A model generated the notes under the pieces. The model was given only the letters and a program-made list of their open reading frames with translations. It was not told the origin of the DNA and did no database searches. From NCBI GenBank assembly GCA_963920575.1, contig OY986967.1:7707166-7771165 (forward strand): 64,000 nt of DNA, read 5' to 3'. The position numbers were made by a program, and so were the translations under genes. Shown one piece after another: positions 59,234 through 64,000 of this stretch; the first letter of the stretch is position 1, and each line of letters starts with the position of its first letter. Source of the DNA: Narthecium ossifragum. Lineage: Eukaryota > Streptophyta > Magnoliopsida > Dioscoreales > Nartheciaceae.

Positions 59234-60631
59234 CTATAAGGATGACCGATCTTGTCTATATGTTACAAACTTTGCAGCCCCTTGAACACCTTTTTCGGAA
59301 ACCTGAAGGCAGTCTTCGACGATCAAAGTTTCCAACTTCTGAGAACCCACAAGTGGCTTTAACCCTTTATCAGTTACCCCGACACATCTGCAGAGCTTGA
59401 GAGTAGTCAAGCGGGGAAAATTTACAGCGAGCTGAATCCCTTCATCAGTGACTTCCTGGCATCTGAGCAGCTCTAACCTCTGCAAAAATTCAGCAGAGCT
59501 AAGAGCCTCCATTCCATCATCATTGAAGAAGCAAGCTCTGTTAAGCACCAAGACACGGATTGGGCAACTTCGAACCAATTCAAGGATACCATTCTGAGTG
59601 AAAAGCGAGAAAGAATGAGACTCCTGGCTTGCAAGGCATAGCTCAACCAATTCGAGCTTAGAACAGCCTCGAGCTAATGCTCTCAGACTATAATCAGTTA
59701 ATCTCCCAGGGTTATTAACCGACTCTAGTGCCATTTGTGATGCGGGACACAATGAGATGCATCGAAGATTCCGGGCACTCTGAGCGATTGCAACCATGTC
59801 GGAGTCCTCTACTCCAATGCACATGCCCAACCAAAGCTTCTCCAGTGCCTCACACTTCCCTAGCACATATGACAGCCCCCTTCCTGGAGCTATGATACAA
59901 TTCATCAAGCGAAGCTCTTTCAACCCCTCACAATAAATCTTTCGCTCGTGCCATCTATCCACTGTTAAGTGGTTATAAACCTTTGGATACTTGTGATACG
60001 CATCCACCTCAAACTCCAGTCTGTTGAGCTTCTTCCATCCCGCACCCAATTTGATAAGATCATCCTCACCTATGGCCCTGCAGTTCTTAATAGAGAGTTC
60101 CTCTAGAGCTCCAAACTTGCCAAGGTATTCTAGCCACTCAACACCACCAATCTTCATACATCGAATGAGGTGAAGGGTGGACAGGTTCTTACAACCGATG
60201 ACGAGCGAGAGGATCCCATTAGAACTCACAGCCGGTGCAAAGTTCAGCTTGAATGATCTAAGGTTCCTGCAAGAAGCTAAATAGCCAAGACCAGCATCGT
60301 TGATAAATCAGCAGAAGCTTAACGTTAGTTCGGTCAGTGACGGGCAGTGTGATGAGAGCACGAGAAGGCCATCGTTGTCGATTTGCTTCCCCAAATTGGA
60401 TGTCCAATCAGAGTAGATAATTTCCATCTTCTTCAAGTTTCGAAACCGGAAGCATAGCAAAGTCATTGCCTCGTTTGCAGGGTGTAGTCCGCATCCAACC
60501 CTCAAGAAATCCCTCTGGTCTCCATCGATGGCATTGAGACATTTGCTCACTAGGGATAGTGAATTCCTATCAGCGGTTGTATCGAGTCTCCTGAAGATTA
60601 CTGAAAGCAATGCTTCAGGAAGATCCTCCAT
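59234..60631 (-). pseudogene. F-box/LRR protein gene with one in-frame TGA
   Basis: From ATG at 60631 the minus-strand frame gives MEDLPEALLSVIFRRLDTTA, an F-box over about residues 1-45, then cysteine-type leucine-rich repeats (LSSHCPSLTELTLSFC, ALEELSIKNCRAIGEDD, LETLIVEDCLQVSEKGV). It ends at 59234, 466 codons in all. Codon 108 (60308-60310) is TGA, after LTLSFC and before FINDAGLGYLASC; I recall Ser or Thr here in relatives. No other break exists. Such proteins join SCF ubiquitin ligases through SKP1, and the LRRs bind the target. A leader intron is likely: a donor GTAATATT near 61,250 and an acceptor TTTTTAG just before 60,661. It is annotated as a pseudogene because of the TGA; a sequencing error or an intact allele elsewhere is possible. 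Confidence 0.8.
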
Positions 60632-61500
60632 CAAGATTCCCAACTTCACACTCACAGTATCCTAAAAATTCAGGCTTTTAATCAGAGAACTGATGACATC
60701 TCGCAAAGCATTGGATTCGAAAGACCATCAACAAATTAACAGTTCAAATAGCATAAAAACTCAATCTTTTATCACAGAAAAGACACACTGTGGGTAAATA
60801 ACTCCATGACTGTAGATCAAATCAATGGTCTTGGAAGGTACTCCACTAAAATCCTAACTTTACGGCTTGAATTGGCTTATCTTTTGGTTTTCAAGGCTAT
60901 AAGACATTGATGGCTGTGGAAAAATCAAAGAACCAAGTCTGCATCGATTTTACGGCCTACAGACAATTGCATAACTTTCTAAAAGAAGCCATGTTTAATT
61001 AATCATGCAAGTTATCGGCAATCCAGGATGGGGGTATAAGCATCTCTAGATGTATGGTCCCTGGACCTTTTTCTGATTAAGGACGAATAGAAAGGGAAAC
61101 CGCGGCTCAAATTATCATTCTTGAACCATAACACATAACACAATCGCAAGAAATCCAGAAGCACGAACTGGATAATCAGATGAACTCTCTAAATGCAAAG
61201 AACGGATCAAAGAAGAGGAATCAAGGAAAGCCAAGAGAGCAATATTACCTATTTCGATGTGGATTCCAACTTCGGACGAGAAAAATTAGATCTTTAGGAG
61301 AGAAGATATCGGCAAAGGAGGCGCCTTGTTCGGAGTTGACATCTGGAGAAAGAGGGGACGGCCTGTCTATGATGAAGAATGCTTATCTTGAAGTTTTCAG
61401 TGAAAACAGAATTTTTTATATTTTAAATTCATTTTCGGTTTCGCATTCTAAGCCCGATCTAGTTTTCATGGGAAATTTTATACTGACTACGGTAATCTAT
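60632..61500 (-). promoter_or_regulatory. 5' leader and promoter region of the F-box gene
   Basis: A likely leader intron runs from about 61,251 to 60,662: minus-strand CGAAATAG|GTAATATT donor and ATTTTTAG|GATACTG acceptor. The leader exon would lie at about 61,252-61,400 and the promoter beyond it. The plus-strand 125-codon frame at 61,180-61,557 overlaps this and has no recognised domain. Confidence 0.4.
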
Positions 61501-62340
61501 AAATGCACCGTAATTTTTTTAAAATACCAAAATTACCTTTTCTCCCTTCTCTCATGATGATGGTGGTGGTGTTGGGCACCCGCGACGGGGGTGGGCGAGG
61601 TGGGCGCGGCGGTCGGTGAGATTGAGCGGGAGGAGGAGAGAGAGAAGAAAGAGAAAAAGAGAGAGAGGGAAGAGAGAATGAGAGAGAGAGAGGCCGAGCG
61701 ACGGAGGGAGAGAGAGAGAATGAGAGAGAGAGAGAGAGGAAGAGAGATCGGGAGAGAGAGGCCGAGAGGCCGAGAGGCGGAGGGCGAGAGAGAGAGCGAA
61801 CGAGAGGGAGGGGGAGAGAGAGAGGAGAGAATGAGAGAGAGGGAAGAGAGAATGGGAGAGGGAGAGAGGCCGAGCGGCAGAGGGTGGGAGAGACGGCGGA
61901 TGAGAGAAAGAGAGGGGAGAGAGAACGAGAGAGAGGGAAGAGAGAACGGGAGAGAGACAGGTAGGCCAAACGGCGGAGGGCGAGAGAGAGCGGGAGAGAG
62001 AGAGAAAGAGAAAGAGAGAGAGAGAGAGGAGAGAGAACGAGAGAGAGAGAGAGAGAGGGAAGAGAGAACGGGAGATAGAGAGGCCTAGCGGCGGCGCAGC
62101 GAGACCGAACGCCGTCTTCTTCCCCAGTCACGACCACTGCAGCACCACCTATCACCACCACAACCACCATCACCACGACTCCCGAGAGGAAGAAAAGGCA
62201 ATTTAAGCAATTCAAATCAGATGTGGTGCAATTATAAATTATAATGATGCATACCACCACCATCACAATGAGAGAAAGAAAAGGTAATTTAAACATTTCA
62301 AATAAGATGTGATGCCCTTATAAATTGTAATGGTGCATTT
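61501..62340. repeat. GA-rich block inside imperfect inverted repeats
   Basis: The centre (about 61,620-62,085) is almost pure purine, GAGAGA with inserted AGGCCGAG(C)GGCGGAGGG words. The edges mirror each other: AAATGCACC at 61501 against GGTGCATTT ending 62340, and AAATTACCTTTTCTC-CTCTCATGATGATGGTGGTGGTG on the left against the same wording in reverse on the right. This suggests a non-coding element that expanded a GA tract. Glu/Arg- or Leu/Ser-only frames of up to 269 codons here are low-complexity artefacts. Confidence 0.6.
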
Positions 62341-62924
62341 CGAAGGAACGGGTTTTCATTAACGGTATCAGTCAAAACCATCTTTTGTTTCGGTTTTACT
62401 CCCTCATTAATACGCCTATGTCATTCTCTCTTTCTCTCTCTAGCATGAAGTTGCCAAAGTGCATTTATTGCTGTCAATCGATCTCTCTCCTACGGCGCGA
62501 CTCTCTCTCTCTCTCTGTACCCTCTCTCAATCACACACTCCCGTCTACGTTAGTCAGAAGCTAACCTCAATGACCATATCAAATCCATCCTGTGTTCCCG
62601 TTCTGTTTCTCGGTGTTCCGAAGACCACCGATATCGAGTTTGCTTCCGATCTTCTTCACAGTGAGTTCTCTGCCGCGCGTCTTGTTCCAGTCCATTCACA
62701 ACCTTCTTCGATCACGCTTTCGACGCAGGGTCTTCTCCGGCGACATCTTCTCCACACCGTCTGTTGTTTTTTGGATCTCCTACTCGTGACCAGTGACGTC
62801 TCTACTCCCCATCTTCCCCCACGACTATCCTTGCAATCTCTAGCTTGCGTTTCAAGTTCTTCACACACCGGCGTACTGATGAAGAAGGAAGCCTTGATTC
62901 CACCTCACACCCTTCTTGTAGTTG
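62341..62924. other. unassigned stretch beside the Ty3 LTR
   Basis: CT-rich and otherwise mixed DNA. A plus-strand 160-codon frame (62,459-62,941) and overlapping minus frames are present, but none shows a known motif. It may belong to the LTR/leader of the neighbouring element. No gene is called. Confidence 0.3.
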
Positions 62925-63312
62925 GCAGTGGAAGAACATGATGATGAAGATTAGTGGAGAAGAAGGAAACAAAGGAAATTGTAGGAAAGGAAGAAGAAAG
63001 AGGGAAGTGGCGAATGGATAGATTAGAAGCTGAGTTCCCAATTAAATGGTCGAGACACTCCTAAGAACAACTTTTCTATTAATCAAGGATAAGCATTAAC
63101 AGAGATTATGAACCTACTTATACTTCCTACATTCCATAGTTGCGCACGCAGGCGCCTACCTAAAGTAGAGTCCTACTCCGCGACCACTACTAGACTCAAG
63201 ACCCACATAAACTAGAGTTCTAGTTTAGCTAAGACTTATCTTCCTTTAATCTAACTATGAATATTTTGGGTTAGGCTTCCGTGCGCGATCCAAACACATG
63301 TTGGACTCATCA
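62925..63312 (-). mobile_element. 3' LTR of a Ty3/gypsy element (approximate)
   Basis: On the minus strand a polypurine AAGGAAGGGAGAA is followed at 63312 by TGATGAGTCCAACATGTG, the expected start of a 3' LTR. A TATA-like AGTATAAGTAGG follows at about 63,128-63,115. The LTR end is uncertain; CCAACTACA near 62,925 is a candidate. The integrase end lies just upstream in the same orientation. Confidence 0.5.
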
Positions 63313-63339
63313 TTCTCCCTTCCTTGACAAGAAACCTTA

Positions 63340-63530
63340 TCCTCAAGGTTCATAGTTGGAAACTGTTCGTGTAAAATGCCAATTGACTCCTAAGTTGCAT
63401 CTACTACTAGCATTAACCTCCATTTCACCAATGCTTCTGCCAAATATTTGGCGCCTTTTTTAACCCATAAGTAGTCCAACACCTCCTCATGCTCCAGTAG
63501 AGGTGCACCTTCATCATCACATGGTGGTAC
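63340..63530 (-). pseudogene. chromodomain remnant of Ty3/gypsy integrase
   Basis: The integrase frame continues past its TAA as EGAPLLEHEEVLDYLWVKKG, then AEALVKWR, then a TAG where relatives have TGG (DAT-stop-ESIGIL), and FPTMNLEDKVSCQGRE. This is the layout of the chromodomain tail of plant chromoviruses, which steers integration to chromatin. Two nonsense codons show decay. Confidence 0.65.
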
Positions 63531-64000
63531 TTATTGTTCTACCGACATTGTAGTTCCCACCTTCTTTTTTAATAATGAAACATGGAACACTGGATGGATG
63601 CGAGTTGTTTTTGGTATGGTGAGTTTGTAAGCTATTGCTCCAATTTTTTCCATCACCTGATACGGAGCAAAATACTTACTAGCCAATTTTTGGTGTGCCC
63701 TCCTAAACATTGTATTCTGCCGATAAGGTTGGAGTTTCAAAAAAACCCAATCGCCAATTTCAAATTCTACTTCTCGTCGTCGTATATCGACGAGTTGTTT
63801 GGTCATGTTGATTGAAGAATAGAGGTTGTGCTTCAACTGTTTAAGGATTTCATCTCGGCCGAATAGTTCCTTGTCAACCTCTTCTACAGGGGAGCACCCA
63901 ACCATGTAGTTGGGAATAACTGGTGCGAGTCGACCATACAAAGCTTCAAAAGGTGTCATTCCCGTTGATGAGTGATAGGAAGTATTATACCAATACTCCG
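63531..64000 (-). pseudogene. Ty3/gypsy polyprotein, integrase C-terminus
   Basis: The frame enters from beyond the window end (EYWYNTSYHSSTGMTPFEAL) and runs 155 codons to a TAA. It includes ALYGRLAP, VGCSPVEEVDKEL, the GPY/F-like module GDWVFLKLQPYRQNTMFRR, KLASKYFAPYQVMEKIGAIA and IHPVFHVSLLKKK. These are the end of the integrase core and the GPY/F region of a chromovirus-type Ty3/gypsy polyprotein. Integrase inserts element cDNA into the genome. Catalytic residues lie outside the window. A premature TAA and a later TAG make this copy defective. Confidence 0.9.

Noticed and set aside
61487..62296. 269-codon minus-strand frame and 165-codon plus-strand frame
   Set aside because: They translate a GA/CT microsatellite into Leu/Ser or Glu/Arg runs, with no real protein signature.
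62459..62941. 160-codon plus-strand frame near the Ty3 LTR
   Set aside because: Ser/Leu-rich with no motif, overlapping frames on both strands, and close to an LTR. It cannot be supported as a gene.

Overview
The window is nuclear DNA of a flowering plant. It has multi-exon genes with GT-AG introns, plant-specific protein families (DUF1677, a 3,8-divinyl chlorophyllide reductase fragment, plant F-box/LRR and RING-H2 proteins), and a dense mix of hAT, Mutator-like, Tourist-like and LTR elements. The protein wording feels monocot-like to me, but nothing seen here proves that, and I cannot name the species.

Five host genes can be supported. (1) 2193-2930 (+): a compact 3-exon RING-H2 protein of 183 aa. 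(2) 11161-11595 (-): an intronless DUF1677 protein of 144 aa. (3) 16980-23360 (-): a 6-exon RING-H2 protein of 531 aa whose frame closes across every junction. (4) 37254/37350-57749 (+): a neurochondrin-family gene spread over 20 kb, with at least 17 coding exons totalling 626 codons and all phases consistent. (5) 59234-60631 (-): an F-box/LRR gene interrupted by one in-frame TGA. Genes 4 and 5 converge. The two RING proteins and the F-box protein belong to ubiquitin-ligase families, but nothing indicates that they work together.

Layout. 0-2 kb holds LTR remnants. 2-3 kb holds RING gene 1. 4.5-5.0 kb holds a Tourist-like MITE. 5.3-8.25 kb looks like a Pack-MULE carrying pieces of two unrelated genes around a 60-copy, 20-bp minisatellite. 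11.2-11.6 kb is the DUF1677 gene. 12.88-13.93 kb is a small hAT with a perfect 8-bp target duplication and a transposase N-terminus. 15.36-16.43 kb is a foldback element with arms of about 360 bp. 17-23.4 kb is RING gene 2. 23.5-36 kb is a nested transposon block: a 3.9-kb solo LTR with a perfect 5-bp target duplication inside another LTR, two related LTRs in opposite orientation, a LINE ORF1 remnant and a decayed hAT transposase. 37-57.7 kb is neurochondrin with transposon-filled introns. 59-61.3 kb is the F-box gene. 61.5-62.3 kb is a GA-rich inverted-repeat block. 62.9-64 kb is the 3' end of a Ty3/gypsy chromovirus-type element on the minus strand.

The most interesting points are the Pack-MULE with its minisatellite, the lone TGA in an otherwise well-preserved F-box gene, the apparent isolation of the neurochondrin start codon as ATG|GT, the nested solo LTR, and several foldback structures that could make hairpin RNA. 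Exon joins were worked out by eye from splice signals and reading frame, without transcripts or database searches.
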